From Oscillospiraceae bacterium UBA3851 (GTDB taxonomy: Bacteria > Bacillota > Clostridia > Oscillospirales > Oscillospiraceae): a stretch of 9,275 nt of DNA. Position numbers and translations under genes: made by a program. The stretch covers positions 39,894 to 49,168 of the forward strand of contig DGHJ01000072.1 of the NCBI GenBank assembly GCA_002392625.1. The letters are read 5' to 3'. The notes below the pieces were generated by a model. It was not told where the DNA came from. It saw nothing but the letters and a program-made list of their open reading frames with translations, and ran no database searches. Position 1 is the stretch's first letter; each line of letters starts with the position of its first letter. Shown piece after piece: positions 1 to 6,219 of the stretch.

Positions 1-716
1 GCCCTCTCCGCCGCAGCCCTCTCCGACAATAGATAGCCATAGCCGAAAATCTTTTTCCCGGCACGCCTCTGGGCGTCAAGCGCACCAACGCCTACGCAAT
101 CCTGCGCCTGCAGGCGGTACTCGACGCCGTATCGACACCATCGCTGTGCAATAGCAGCGGTCACAACGTAGTCCGGATAGGTGTACTTCGGTACGTGCTT
201 CTTCACGGCTGTCAGGTTGGCCCGGTTGGCTGCCTCGATTGCTTCATACAACTTCGGCGCTGTCCGAAGTGTACAGTCCTCCAGGTTTGTCACGAAGCTG
301 GTGTTAACTTCTGCGCCGTTTTCGTACCGGATCGAAACACCTGTTGCAATATGGCAGACGCCGCTCCGCATTGTCAGCAGGGTCAGCGCCGGAGAAAACA
401 AGAAAAACCGAATAGCGCGGCGCTGGTAGATGTCAATAATCTGCGCCCGAATTGAGAATGGCGGATTATCTACCACCACGCAGCCCGCCGGATAGTCGAA
501 ATGTTCAAAGTCTCCGCCGGGCCAGAACGGGCGGACAATCGGCGTGGATTCCGGCAACTCATACTCGGTGCGGACCCAGGCCAGGACAGCATCGTACACG
601 TTCTCCGGCGTATAGCAGTCGTCAGTGGTCTTCTTTGCCTCAAACTTGCCCAAGAATGCGTCATACTCAGGGTTGTCGCCAAACAGGAGGACCTGCCCCT
701 TGTCGTCAATCTGCAT
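1..716 (-). CDS. Phage-type DNA adenine methyltransferase, 3' end missing
   Basis: The reading frame is open from an ATG at 716-714 to the left edge, giving 238 visible residues. The start is fixed by a perfect GGAGGTGA ribosome binding site at 721-728. Residues 80-88 read VVVDNPPFS, the NPPF catalytic motif of N6-adenine methyltransferases. The upstream stretch PFWPGGDFEHFDYP (63-76) resembles the cofactor-side motif of EcoRI-type adenine methylases. The N-terminus (KKTTDDCYTPENVYDAVLAW) is familiar from clostridial phage proteins of this kind. The protein presumably methylates adenine in a short DNA target, for host-restriction evasion or regulation; no restriction partner is visible. It follows terS by about 120 bases in the same direction. 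The methylase assignment rests on the NPPF motif and remembered family resemblance; target specificity is unknown. Confidence 0.7.
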   Translation of the reverse strand, partial: MQIDDKGQVLLFGDNPEYDAFLGKFEAKKTTDDCYTPENVYDAVLAWVRTEYELPESTPIVRPFWPGGDFEHFDYPAGCVVVDNPPFSIRAQIIDIYQRRAIRFFLFSPALTLLTMRSGVCHIATGVSIRYENGAEVNTSFVTNLEDCTLRTAPKLYEAIEAANRANLTAVKKHVPKYTYPDYVVTAAIAQRWCRYGVEYRLQAQDCVGVGALDAQRRAGKKIFGYGYLLSERAAAER

Positions 717-730
717 CCGCTCACCTCCCG

Positions 731-747
731 GTGCCCAATTTGGGCAC
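731..747. promoter_or_regulatory. 17-base perfect dyad between terS and the methylase gene
   Basis: GTGCCCAATTTGGGCAC is a perfect inverted repeat with 8-base arms and a single central base. It lies directly upstream of the methylase ribosome binding site (721-728). The one-base centre argues against a hairpin and for a protein-binding operator; no T-run follows, so it is not an obvious terminator. Function is inferred. Confidence 0.45.
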
Positions 748-839
748 ATTCTACATTCCCCAGCCGCCCTGGTCGATCTTGTCGGTCAGGGTGGGGTTAT
801 CCTTTCGCACCAAAGCCAGCGCCAGGGCGTCTCCCCCGT

Positions 840-1394
840 CTACTCCGCGAACTCCTCCGCGGCCATCAGCTCCACGCGCACGGTTTCCGGTCCGCGGCTC
901 TGCTCCTTCAGCCCCAGCAGCTCCGCCACCTTTGCCGACGCCGCGATAGCGCCCTTTGCGTCAAATGCCCAGGTGCCCTTATGCACGTAGCTGTGGCTGG
1001 CGGTGTCCCACTCCATGACCTCCGTCTTCTGCATGCACCGGTCCTTGATCTCCAGGAGATCCATGCACACGCTCTCCAGCGTCACGTCCATGCGCAGGAA
1101 GGCCTCCCGCTTCAGTGCCCGCCGGCAGGCCACGATCACGGGATCCTTCTGCAGGCGCGAGGCGGTCACGGCCGCCTGGTGGTTTTCCTTCCCGGCCTTG
1201 TACCCGGCCGCAATGGCCGCCTGCGTGCCGTTTCCGCCGTTGAGCACCAGCTCCCGTACGAAGCGCCGCTGCTTCTCCGGCAGCAGCTTCTCCAGCTCCC
1301 GGACGGGCATAGCCGCCAGCTGCTCTTCCGTGTATTCCTTCTTTGCCTTGCCTTTGCTGTCCGTTTTTTTGGACTTTGCCCGCTTCCCTGCCAC
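840..1394 (-). CDS. terS: Phage terminase small subunit (TerS, Terminase_2-like)
   Basis: This 184-aa protein should recognise viral DNA and recruit the large subunit for packaging. Residues 1-22 are a Lys-rich linker. Residues 37-95 carry the typical TerS N-terminal HTH pattern: LLPEKQRRFVRELVLNGGNG, then TQAAIAAGY, then ASRLQKDPVIVACRRAL. Residues 100-165 are probably the helical oligomerisation core. The start is GTG (1394-1392), preceded four bases upstream by GGGGTGA; there is no better ATG. It is encoded downstream of terL on the same strand, the reverse of the usual order. Just past its stop, another frame stays open to 751 and encodes 28 residues beginning GGDALALALVRKDNP, possibly a lost C-terminal extension. 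Confidence 0.85.
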   Translation of the reverse strand: MAGKRAKSKKTDSKGKAKKEYTEEQLAAMPVRELEKLLPEKQRRFVRELVLNGGNGTQAAIAAGYKAGKENHQAAVTASRLQKDPVIVACRRALKREAFLRMDVTLESVCMDLLEIKDRCMQKTEVMEWDTASHSYVHKGTWAFDAKGAIAASAKVAELLGLKEQSRGPETVRVELMAAEEFAE

Positions 1395-1454
1395 GCTCTC
1401 ACCCCGTTCCGTCCTATCCTGCAGGGGCGCTCACTCTGCGCCCGCCGTCCTTCC

Positions 1455-1549
1455 TGTCATTGCGAGGGCCGCCCCGCGGCCCGTGGCAATCCGTCTCTCC
1501 CGTCCTCTCCTGTCATTGCGAGGGCCGCCCCGCGGCCCGTGGCAATCCG
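1455..1549. repeat. Family A stem-loop repeat, two identical direct copies
   Basis: Two 39-base copies (1455-1493 and 1511-1549) are identical and lie 56 bases apart in the terL-terS gap. Each begins TGTCATTGCGAG and ends GTGGCAATCCG. The outer ATTGC/GCAAT arms pair, and the inner arms GGGCCGC and GCGGCCC pair around CCC. The repeat fills most of the spacer between the two terminase genes and may form paired hairpins in their shared transcript. Similar elements occur throughout this window. Confidence 0.85.
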
Positions 1550-1563
1550 CAATCTGTCTCTCG

Positions 1564-2973
1564 TCACCGCCAGGCGTCCCAGCGCCGGCTGCTCTCCTCC
1601 TTGAACTGATCCAGCGGATCGCTGAGGATCACCTTCTTCGGCGGCTGCACCACCGGTTTGATGGGCCGCGACATGCAAAAGTAGCGCACCTCGTCGGCCA
1701 CGTGATCCTCCATGGACGTGTCCAGATCCTCCGGCCGGTGCTCGTCGTACATCAGGATCGGCATGGTCCGGATAAACGCCTTGCAGCCCCTAAACACGTA
1801 CATCTGGGGATAGCCCTCATCGTCAAAGGCCAGGCGGTAGTGCACCTGCATCCAGCCCGGCAATCTCTCGTTGTCGCCCTTGTCGAAGTAGATGCCCGCC
1901 TTGGCCGCCGTCTCGGCGATGCTCTCGCCCCGGCTGGTGTCCCAGATGCTGGGATCCGCCACGCCCCGGATGGTGCGGCCCCGGAGCCAGCGGTGCTCCC
2001 GCTCGGTGCGGGCGATCTCCCGGAACTGCTCCTCCGGCGTCCACTTCACGCCCTCGTTGGGCTCGTCCTCGCCGGTGTCCGGCGCCCGCCGGCAGCCGTA
2101 CAGCTCCAAAATGCGGTAGATCACGCCGTCGTAGTCCACGGCCCACCAGCCCACGGAAAAGGGCTTGTTGTAGCCGAAGTCGTAGCTGCGGTATATCTTC
2201 CATCCCGCCGGGATGTCGAAGGGATCGATGACGTGGGTAAATCGCCTGTCGGCGTAGTGGTCGGGGTCGTTGACAAAATCCTCGAAAAATTGCCCCGCGT
2301 ACACGTCCCAGCTGCCGTCCAGCCACATGGCCCGGATCCGGGGCGGCTGCATTTTCAGGCTCTCCACGTAGTCCGGCTGTGCGTGCACCAGCGGCTGGTT
2401 GTCCTCCAGCTTGGCCTGGATGAAAAAGTAATCCTCCGGCCTCTCGTTGGGCCGGAACTGCCGATCCACAAAAACCCGCTTGAAGTAGGCGTGGCTGGGC
2501 CCGCCGGGGTTGAGGGTGTAGTAGGTCCGCTTGGGAAAGCCGTTCACGCCGCGGACGCAGGCGTTGATCTTGCGGATCCACTCCTCCATCAGCTGGCAGG
2601 CCTCGTCCAAGAAGATCACGTCGTACTCCACGCCCTGGTACTGGTCCAGGTCGGCGTCCTTGTCGCAGTAGCCCAGCTTGATGATGCTGCCGTTGGCAAA
2701 CACGAACTCCTTGTCCGTCTTGTTGTACCGGGCCGCGTCGCCCAGATCCTCCCGGAGCTTGGGCACGTGGTTGTTGATGACCTCCCGGTACGTCTTGCGC
2801 ACGATCAGGATGCGGATGCCCGGCCATTTCAGCGCCAGCAGCTTGGCCTTCATCCGCACGCCCTCGCTCTTGCCGCCGCCCCGCGCGCCGCCGTAGGCCA
2901 CGTGCCGCTGCGTCGCCCGCAGAAACAGCTCCTGCTTGGGCGTGGGCGTCAGCATCCGCACCGTCTTTCCCAT
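1564..2973 (-). CDS. terL: Phage terminase large subunit (TerL)
   Basis: This 469-aa packaging motor is complete: an ATPase that drives DNA into the capsid plus a nuclease that cuts it. The Walker A motif GGARGGGKS is at 28-36, Walker B VIFLDEA at 119-125, and the coupling motif YTLNPGG at 152-158. The RNase H-like nuclease shows D265 (YDFGYN), D340 (VADPS) and HVADEVRY at 424-431. The start is ATG at 2973, seven bases after AGGAGAG. The frame extends upstream to 3096, but that part is repeat-derived and lacks conserved sequence. A family A repeat half (2986-2996) and a family B copy abut the start region. It precedes terS, an unusual order. Length and motifs are normal, so it is probably functional. 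Confidence 0.95.
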   Translation of the reverse strand: MGKTVRMLTPTPKQELFLRATQRHVAYGGARGGGKSEGVRMKAKLLALKWPGIRILIVRKTYREVINNHVPKLREDLGDAARYNKTDKEFVFANGSIIKLGYCDKDADLDQYQGVEYDVIFLDEACQLMEEWIRKINACVRGVNGFPKRTYYTLNPGGPSHAYFKRVFVDRQFRPNERPEDYFFIQAKLEDNQPLVHAQPDYVESLKMQPPRIRAMWLDGSWDVYAGQFFEDFVNDPDHYADRRFTHVIDPFDIPAGWKIYRSYDFGYNKPFSVGWWAVDYDGVIYRILELYGCRRAPDTGEDEPNEGVKWTPEEQFREIARTEREHRWLRGRTIRGVADPSIWDTSRGESIAETAAKAGIYFDKGDNERLPGWMQVHYRLAFDDEGYPQMYVFRGCKAFIRTMPILMYDEHRPEDLDTSMEDHVADEVRYFCMSRPIKPVVQPPKKVILSDPLDQFKEESSRRWDAWR

Positions 2974-3012
2974 GCTTCTCTCTCCTGTCATTGCGATCCA
3001 TCCCCCGCCCCC

Positions 3013-3064
3013 AAGCCTTCCCCTTGAGGGGAAGGTGGCTGCGCAGCAGCCGGATGAGGTGGCG
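3013..3064. repeat. Family B stem-loop repeat (B1)
   Basis: The element starts AAGCCTTCCCCTTGAGGGG and continues GAAGGTGG; the outer CTTCCCC and GGGGAAG arms pair. The inner hairpin GGCTGC-GCA-GCAGCC follows, then CGGATGAGG. A half-copy of family A (TGTCATTGCGA, 2986-2996) lies between this element and the terL start. A second full copy is at 7679-7735 and a truncated one at 8797-8815. Confidence 0.8.
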
Positions 3065-3139
3065 TCCTCGCTGGGCGTCCCTGGCAAGCGTGGCACGGCG
3101 TCAGCCGTGACGGATGAGGTGGCGTCCTCGCTGGGCGTC
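3051..3139. repeat. 29-base direct duplication with 60-base period
   Basis: An identical 29-base block beginning CGGATGAGGTGGCGTCC occurs at 3051-3079 and 3111-3139. Between the copies is a second family B-type inner hairpin, CACGGC-gtca-GCCGTG (3094-3109). This looks like two family B tails joined, as if by tandem duplication or nested insertion upstream of terL. Confidence 0.8.
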
Positions 3140-3369
3140 GCTGATTCGCCCGCCGCTCCCCTCTTTCTTCCCCGTCAGTATAGCAAACAGGGCGCGGATC
3201 TCTCCACACCCCACCCCCAACGCACCGAAGGCCGGGGATCCTTCCCCGGCCGCAGCGCCGCAAAGGCCCGCTCCCGCGCGCCTCTTTTTCCACATGCTGT
3301 TTGTCTTGTGTTTGTCTTTAGATCAAAGACGCGCCCGCCCACGCGGTGACGTCAGCATTTATCAGCCTG
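3140..3369 (-). promoter_or_regulatory. Gene-poor leader upstream of terL with a possible extended -10 promoter and hairpin
   Basis: No convincing gene is present here. On the minus strand, TGCTATACT at 3185-3177 matches an extended -10 element, but the expected -35 position (about 3205-3200) reads GGAGAG and is poor. A GC-rich hairpin GGCCGGGG-atcctt-CCCCGGCC occupies 3230-3251, upstream of that -10. A separate terL promoter would make sense given the nearly 400-base gap after the preceding gene. The promoter call is tentative. Confidence 0.3.
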
Positions 3370-3591
3370 TCACTCGTCGTACTTGGCCGTCTGAACCATC
3401 CGGTATACCTCGCAGTATTTGTACAGGCGGCAGCAGTACGTCTCCATGTGGGCCATCTGCTTTTTCCGCCCCCGGAAGGTCAGCGTCAAGCCGCAGTCGT
3501 CAATGGGTGCCTCGCAGGCTACGGCCTTCTCCCAGTCCCCCCGCCAGAAGGGGCACTTCACGTTGGCCCGCGCCCACCGGCTCTGCTTCAT
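3370..3591 (-). CDS. Small Cys-containing phage protein
   Basis: This is a 73-aa protein. Its ATG (3591) overlaps the upstream rep stop codon in an ATGA junction, so the two are probably translationally coupled; its own ribosome binding site is weak. Residues include VKCPFWRGD near the N-terminus, CEAPIDDCG, LTLTFRGRKKQMAHMETYCC and a C-terminal KYCEVYRM. The spaced cysteines suggest a small metal-binding fold. Proteins of this shape commonly sit beside replication genes in clostridial phages, as I recall them; no defined function is known to me. The gene looks intact. Confidence 0.8.
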   Translation of the reverse strand: MKQSRWARANVKCPFWRGDWEKAVACEAPIDDCGLTLTFRGRKKQMAHMETYCCRLYKYCEVYRMVQTAKYDE

Positions 3592-4520
3592 TTCCCGCCG
3601 CCTTTCCCGCCGGCCCCCGTCTTCTTCCCGTCATCGCGAGGCGGCGTCAGCCGCCGTGGCGATCCGTCTCCACCATCCCCGTCATTGCGAGCTGCGCAGC
3701 GCCGCGGCGATCCGTCTCCGCTCTTCCCTGTCATTGCGAGGCGCGCAGCGCCGTGGCAATCCGTCTCTCCCGCCTCCGCCTTGCTTTTCTTTCTCTTCCG
3801 CACGTACCGTATGTACCCGCTGCCGCTCCTGGCGTCGTAGTGGTTCTCCATCACCACGGCTCCCTTGGGCGCTCGCAGCTCACGCCCCGTCAGTGCCTGT
3901 TCCTCCTCCGGCTCCGGCCGGATCAGGTTGCGGCTGGTGTGGTACTGCTTCCAGTCCGCCGCGTCCGTCCGTGCCTGCCGCAGCAGGTACACGGCCAGCC
4001 CCGTGTAGTCGTCCTGATCCCACAGCTGCTCGGCCCATACGCCGCCCTTGCCCCAGATCTCCCGCAGCGGCGTGTCCCCCAGGTACCACACCCCGTCCCG
4101 AAAGGCCACGCCGTCCCCGGAGATCACCACGTGGACGTGCCTGTGCTCCTCCCGCCCGGTCTTTCCGTCCTTGTCCGCGCATACGCTCATCCATCTGGCC
4201 GCCGGCAGCCCCAGCTTTTTCAGCCGTTTCTTGTACCGCTCCAGGAACAGCGCCCGGTCTCTCTCGTGGCAGTCCCAGTCCCCCGGCAGATGCGCGTCGT
4301 CATAGTTTAGCGTCAGCAGCAGGTCGGCGTGGGAAAAGTTGGCATTCAGCACCCGCGCCGCCCGCCGGATCGCCCCGGCCCGGTTCTGCTCCAGCTTCTT
4401 CATGCCGGTGCTGCCCTTCACCCGCCTGCCTCTGGGCCTGGGTCCGCCGCCGCTCTTCCACGCCTTGTATCTCTCCACCACGTTCCCGCTCACGATCTTG
4501 TACACAGCCCAATACCCCAT
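3588..4520 (-). CDS. HUH-type rolling-circle replication initiator (Rep-like)
   Basis: This 310-aa protein is probably a Tyr-HUH endonuclease that nicks one DNA strand to start rolling-circle replication. LLLTLNYDDAHLP (67-79) matches motif I. EHRHVHVVISG (125-135) holds the metal-binding HUH pair H128 and H130. Y178 in LAVYLLRQAR is the likely nicking tyrosine. The layout resembles phage replication-associated Rep proteins. I chose ATG 4520, preceded by AGAGGAGAACGGAGAA; a longer frame starts at 4565, but that ATG belongs to a repeat. Residues about 251-300 are encoded by three family A repeats, so the C-terminus is a recent, probably disordered addition. The stop overlaps the next start (ATGA). 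Its position near a terminase suggests a replication role in a tailed phage or a capture from a small element. Confidence 0.82.
   Translation of the reverse strand: MGYWAVYKIVSGNVVERYKAWKSGGGPRPRGRRVKGSTGMKKLEQNRAGAIRRAARVLNANFSHADLLLTLNYDDAHLPGDWDCHERDRALFLERYKKRLKKLGLPAARWMSVCADKDGKTGREEHRHVHVVISGDGVAFRDGVWYLGDTPLREIWGKGGVWAEQLWDQDDYTGLAVYLLRQARTDAADWKQYHTSRNLIRPEPEEEQALTGRELRAPKGAVVMENHYDARSGSGYIRYVRKRKKSKAEAGETDCHGAARLAMTGKSGDGSPRRCAARNDGDGGDGSPRRLTPPRDDGKKTGAGGKGGGK
3629..3763. repeat. Three family A repeats inside the rep 3' end
   Basis: Copies lie at about 3630-3666, 3681-3714 and 3729-3763, in one orientation and spaced about 50 bases apart. Their inner stems differ but remain paired: GGCGGC-gtca-GCCGCC in the first, GCTGC/GCAGC in the second and GGCGC-gca-GCGCC in the third. 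All three are translated within the rep reading frame. Confidence 0.85.
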
Positions 4521-4559
4521 TTCTCCGTTCTCCTCTGTTACGTCTCTTCCCTCTGCCCC

Positions 4560-4621
4560 TGTCATTGCGAGGGCATTGTAGGGGCGGGTCTCCGTGCCCG
4601 CCCCTTGCCCGTGGCAATCCG
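4560..4621. repeat. Family A repeat interrupted by a nested family C repeat
   Basis: The family A ends (TGTCATTGCGAGGGC at left, GCCCGTGGCAATCCG at right) are intact. The apex carries a family C element at 4577-4604, starting TGTAGGGGCGGG and ending GCCCGCCCC, itself an inverted repeat. The other family C copy is at 8770-8796. The nested element lies just upstream of rep and supplies the spurious upstream ATG of that frame. Confidence 0.8.
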
Positions 4622-4800
4622 TCTCTTCCCCGTTCCCAGCCTCGCCTGTCAGTCGAGGCGGTAAACTTAGGTTCTAAAGAACCGCTCAAAGAACGCGCGC
4701 ACGCGCGTCCTATTTAATAGTCTTTTCGACTCCAGCCGCCGCCGGCCTCTCCGGCGTCCGCTGCAACCGAAAATTCTTTCGAAATATTTGTAAAAGCCTC
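4622..4800. other. Divergent intergenic region between rep and the plus-strand cassette, with several dyads
   Basis: No gene is supported. The inverted repeats are GCCTCG/CGAGGC (4639-4644 with 4654-4659), the perfect dyad GGTTCTAAAGAACC (4670-4683), ACGCGCGCACGCGCGT (4693-4708) and CGCCGG/CCGGCG (4740-4756). The DNA turns AT-rich from about 4768. A minus-strand open frame ending at 4714 runs through this region into the antisense of the cassette; it has no start signal and I do not call it. I see no convincing promoter for rep. Confidence 0.4.
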
Positions 4801-4830
4801 TTGACAAAATGCGCTCAATGAGCGTATACT
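4801..4830 (+). promoter_or_regulatory. Sigma-A-like promoter of the plus-strand cassette
   Basis: A consensus TTGACA (-35) at 4801-4806 is followed, after an 18-base spacer, by TATACT (-10) at 4825-4830. The surrounding DNA is AT-rich relative to the window. Transcription would start near 4837 and run into the gene at 4861. This is the best promoter in the window. Confidence 0.85.
4812..4824. promoter_or_regulatory. Operator dyad within the promoter spacer
   Basis: CGCTCAATGAGCG is a perfect 6-base-arm dyad around one central base, lying entirely between the -35 and -10 elements. A dimeric repressor bound here would block RNA polymerase. The HTH protein encoded at the end of this operon (5823-6167) is a natural candidate for autoregulation, but that link is inference. 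Confidence 0.65.
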
Positions 4831-4860
4831 CAAAACATCAAAAGACAGGAGGATAACACG

Positions 4861-5139
4861 ATGGCAACGATCAACACCCACGGTTACAAGATGGTAGGCC
4901 TGGAGGAGGCCAGCAAGAGCACCGATAACTACGCCAAGGGCAGCGGCTGCCGCGACGACATCTATTACGATCAGGACACCGGTGAGGTCTGGACGCGGTT
5001 TTTTGCCGGCGAAAACGAGTGGTGCGAGTACCGCGACGACGCGATCATTAAGGTCGGCGCCACCGCTCGCCACGTGAGCGCCCAGGCCATCGCGGACATG
5101 GTCGCATACGAGCTGGAGATGATGGCCCGCTATGCGTAG
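4861..5139 (+). CDS. Conserved hypothetical 92-aa protein, first gene of the cassette
   Basis: The protein begins MATINTHGYKMVGLEEASKS and contains YYDQDTGEVWTRFF and AIIKVG. An AGGAGG ribosome binding site eight bases before the ATG is strong. I recall similar proteins on Firmicutes plasmids and integrative elements, but know no function. It is acidic, has no signal peptide or membrane segment, and shows no known catalytic motif. The next gene starts inside its 3' end (eight-base overlap, ATGCGTAG), so the two are co-translated. Confidence 0.82.
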   Translation: MATINTHGYKMVGLEEASKSTDNYAKGSGCRDDIYYDQDTGEVWTRFFAGENEWCEYRDDAIIKVGATARHVSAQAIADMVAYELEMMARYA

Positions 5140-5833
5140 GATCTGCAAATACTGCGGCAAGGCGTATGAGGGCGCGCCGGGCGGCAGCTGCTGCCCGGAT
5201 TGCGCCGCCGCCCGGCGCAGGACATCCCTGCGCCTGCGCACCTGTGCGGTCTGTGGCAGCTCCTTCGTGGGCGGTCCGTCCGCGCGGTACTGCCCCGGCT
5301 GCCGCGCAGAGATCAAGCGGGAGCGGGAGCGGATATATAAGCGGCGTGGCTCTGCCCGCAAGCTGGGCAGCACAGACATCTGCGCCGTCTGCGGCAAGCC
5401 CTACACCGTCATGAGCGGTAACCAAAAGTATTGTCCTGACTGCGCCGATGAGGCCATCCAAGAGGCCGACAGGGCTAAAAGCCGAGCCTGGTACCTGGAA
5501 CACACCACCCCGGATGAGCGCCGCCGGGTCCGCCAGACAGCCGCCGCACCCATCCCCTGTGCCGTCTGCGGTAAACTGTTTGTGCCGACAGCCCCCTCAA
5601 TCACGTGCTCGCCTGCGTGCAGCGCGGCGTTGCATAAGCGCAGCGCTGCCGCCTGGGAGCGAGACCACCGCGCACAGCGGAACGAGTACCACAAACAACG
5701 CATCCAGGAGCGGGAGGCCACTATGACGCCGGAGGAGTACGCCGCCTACCGGGAGAGGATCAACGAGCGCGCCCGCGGAAATCACCGCAAAAAGCGCGAA
5801 GAAAATAAGGAGGATAGCCACCATGACAAATGA
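5132..5833 (+). CDS. Four-zinc-ribbon protein
   Basis: This 233-aa protein carries four CxxC...CxxC-type modules: C5/C8/C21/C24, C38/C41/C54/C57, C84/C87/C101/C104 and C143/C146/C159/C163 (the last pair spaced CxxxC). Three start with CAVCG. Between and after them are basic, helical stretches (residues 58-78, 105-135, 164-225) rich in Arg, Lys and Glu. It probably binds zinc and a nucleic acid, or acts as a scaffold. The start overlaps the preceding gene and has only a weak ribosome binding site, suggesting translational coupling. It overlaps the next gene by 11 bases. No enzymatic motif is seen; the specific role is unknown. Confidence 0.85.
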   Translation: MRRICKYCGKAYEGAPGGSCCPDCAAARRRTSLRLRTCAVCGSSFVGGPSARYCPGCRAEIKRERERIYKRRGSARKLGSTDICAVCGKPYTVMSGNQKYCPDCADEAIQEADRAKSRAWYLEHTTPDERRRVRQTAAAPIPCAVCGKLFVPTAPSITCSPACSAALHKRSAAAWERDHRAQRNEYHKQRIQEREATMTPEEYAAYRERINERARGNHRKKREENKEDSHHDK

Positions 5834-6167
5834 GCAGCTGACCCTGGCTTTTTCCGAGGCCTGCAACTACACCGACGAGGACGCCTTTGTCTCCGACCTG
5901 GCCCTCTCCGCCGCATTCCTGCCGCCCGAAGATCCGGACGCCCAGCTGGATCCGGCGCTCCCGGAGCAGCTGCGCCGCATCTGGACGGTGGCCCGCGCCC
6001 CCTTCCGGGAGCTGCTGGGCGAGCTGGGCCTCACACAGTCTGCCTGCTCTCGGCGCTTTGCCATCCCCCTGCGCACCGTCCAGGGCTGGACGCTGGGTGA
6101 GCGTGCCTGCCCGCCCTACGTCCGCCTGATGCTGGCTCAGCTGGTCGGATACGTCGATCACAACTAA
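5823..6167 (+). CDS. HTH DNA-binding protein, last gene of the cassette
   Basis: In this 114-aa protein residues 60-105 form a clear helix-turn-helix: FRELLGELGLTQSACSRRF, then AIPLRTVQGWTLGERACPPYV. The wording is typical of clostridial HTH proteins of the XRE-like class (IPLRTxQxWE). The N-terminal 50 residues are acidic and could be a partner-binding or dimerisation region. AAGGAGG precedes the ATG by nine bases. It may repress the cassette through the operator dyad at 4812-4824. It is followed by a terminator, so it ends the operon. Confidence 0.85.
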   Translation: MTNEQLTLAFSEACNYTDEDAFVSDLALSAAFLPPEDPDAQLDPALPEQLRRIWTVARAPFRELLGELGLTQSACSRRFAIPLRTVQGWTLGERACPPYVRLMLAQLVGYVDHN

Positions 6168-6184
6168 ACGCGCTCACGCTTCCG

Positions 6185-6219
6185 CCCGACGGGGTTTCTC
6201 ACTCCGCCGGGCTTTTCTT
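6185..6219 (+). terminator. Rho-independent terminator of the plus-strand cassette
   Basis: CCCGACGGGG (6185-6194) pairs with CTCCGCCGGG (6202-6211), with one mismatch and one G-T pair, around a 7-base loop. CTTTTCTT follows. It lies 18 bases after the HTH stop codon. The hairpin overlaps the 3' end of the convergent gene at 6199-6378; in the minus direction it has no T-run. Confidence 0.8.

Noticed and set aside
501..1604. Long plus-strand open frame of 367 codons over terS and the methylase start
   Set aside because: It is antisense to a well-supported terS and a clear methylase gene, has no ribosome binding site, and shows no family resemblance.
1003..3027. Plus-strand open frame of 674 codons antisense to terL
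   Set aside because: It is a shadow of terL caused by high GC at third codon positions; the minus strand carries all Walker and nuclease motifs.
3101..3295. Minus-strand 64-aa frame (MWKKRRAGAG...) and an overlapping 101-aa frame in the terL leader
   Set aside because: Neither has a ribosome binding site, both run through a GC-rich hairpin and repeat tails, and neither resembles a known protein.
4714..5397. Minus-strand frame ending ...GGGWSRKDY over the plus-strand cassette
   Set aside because: It is antisense to two well-supported genes and crosses their promoter; the last 28 codons read plausibly but have no start of their own.
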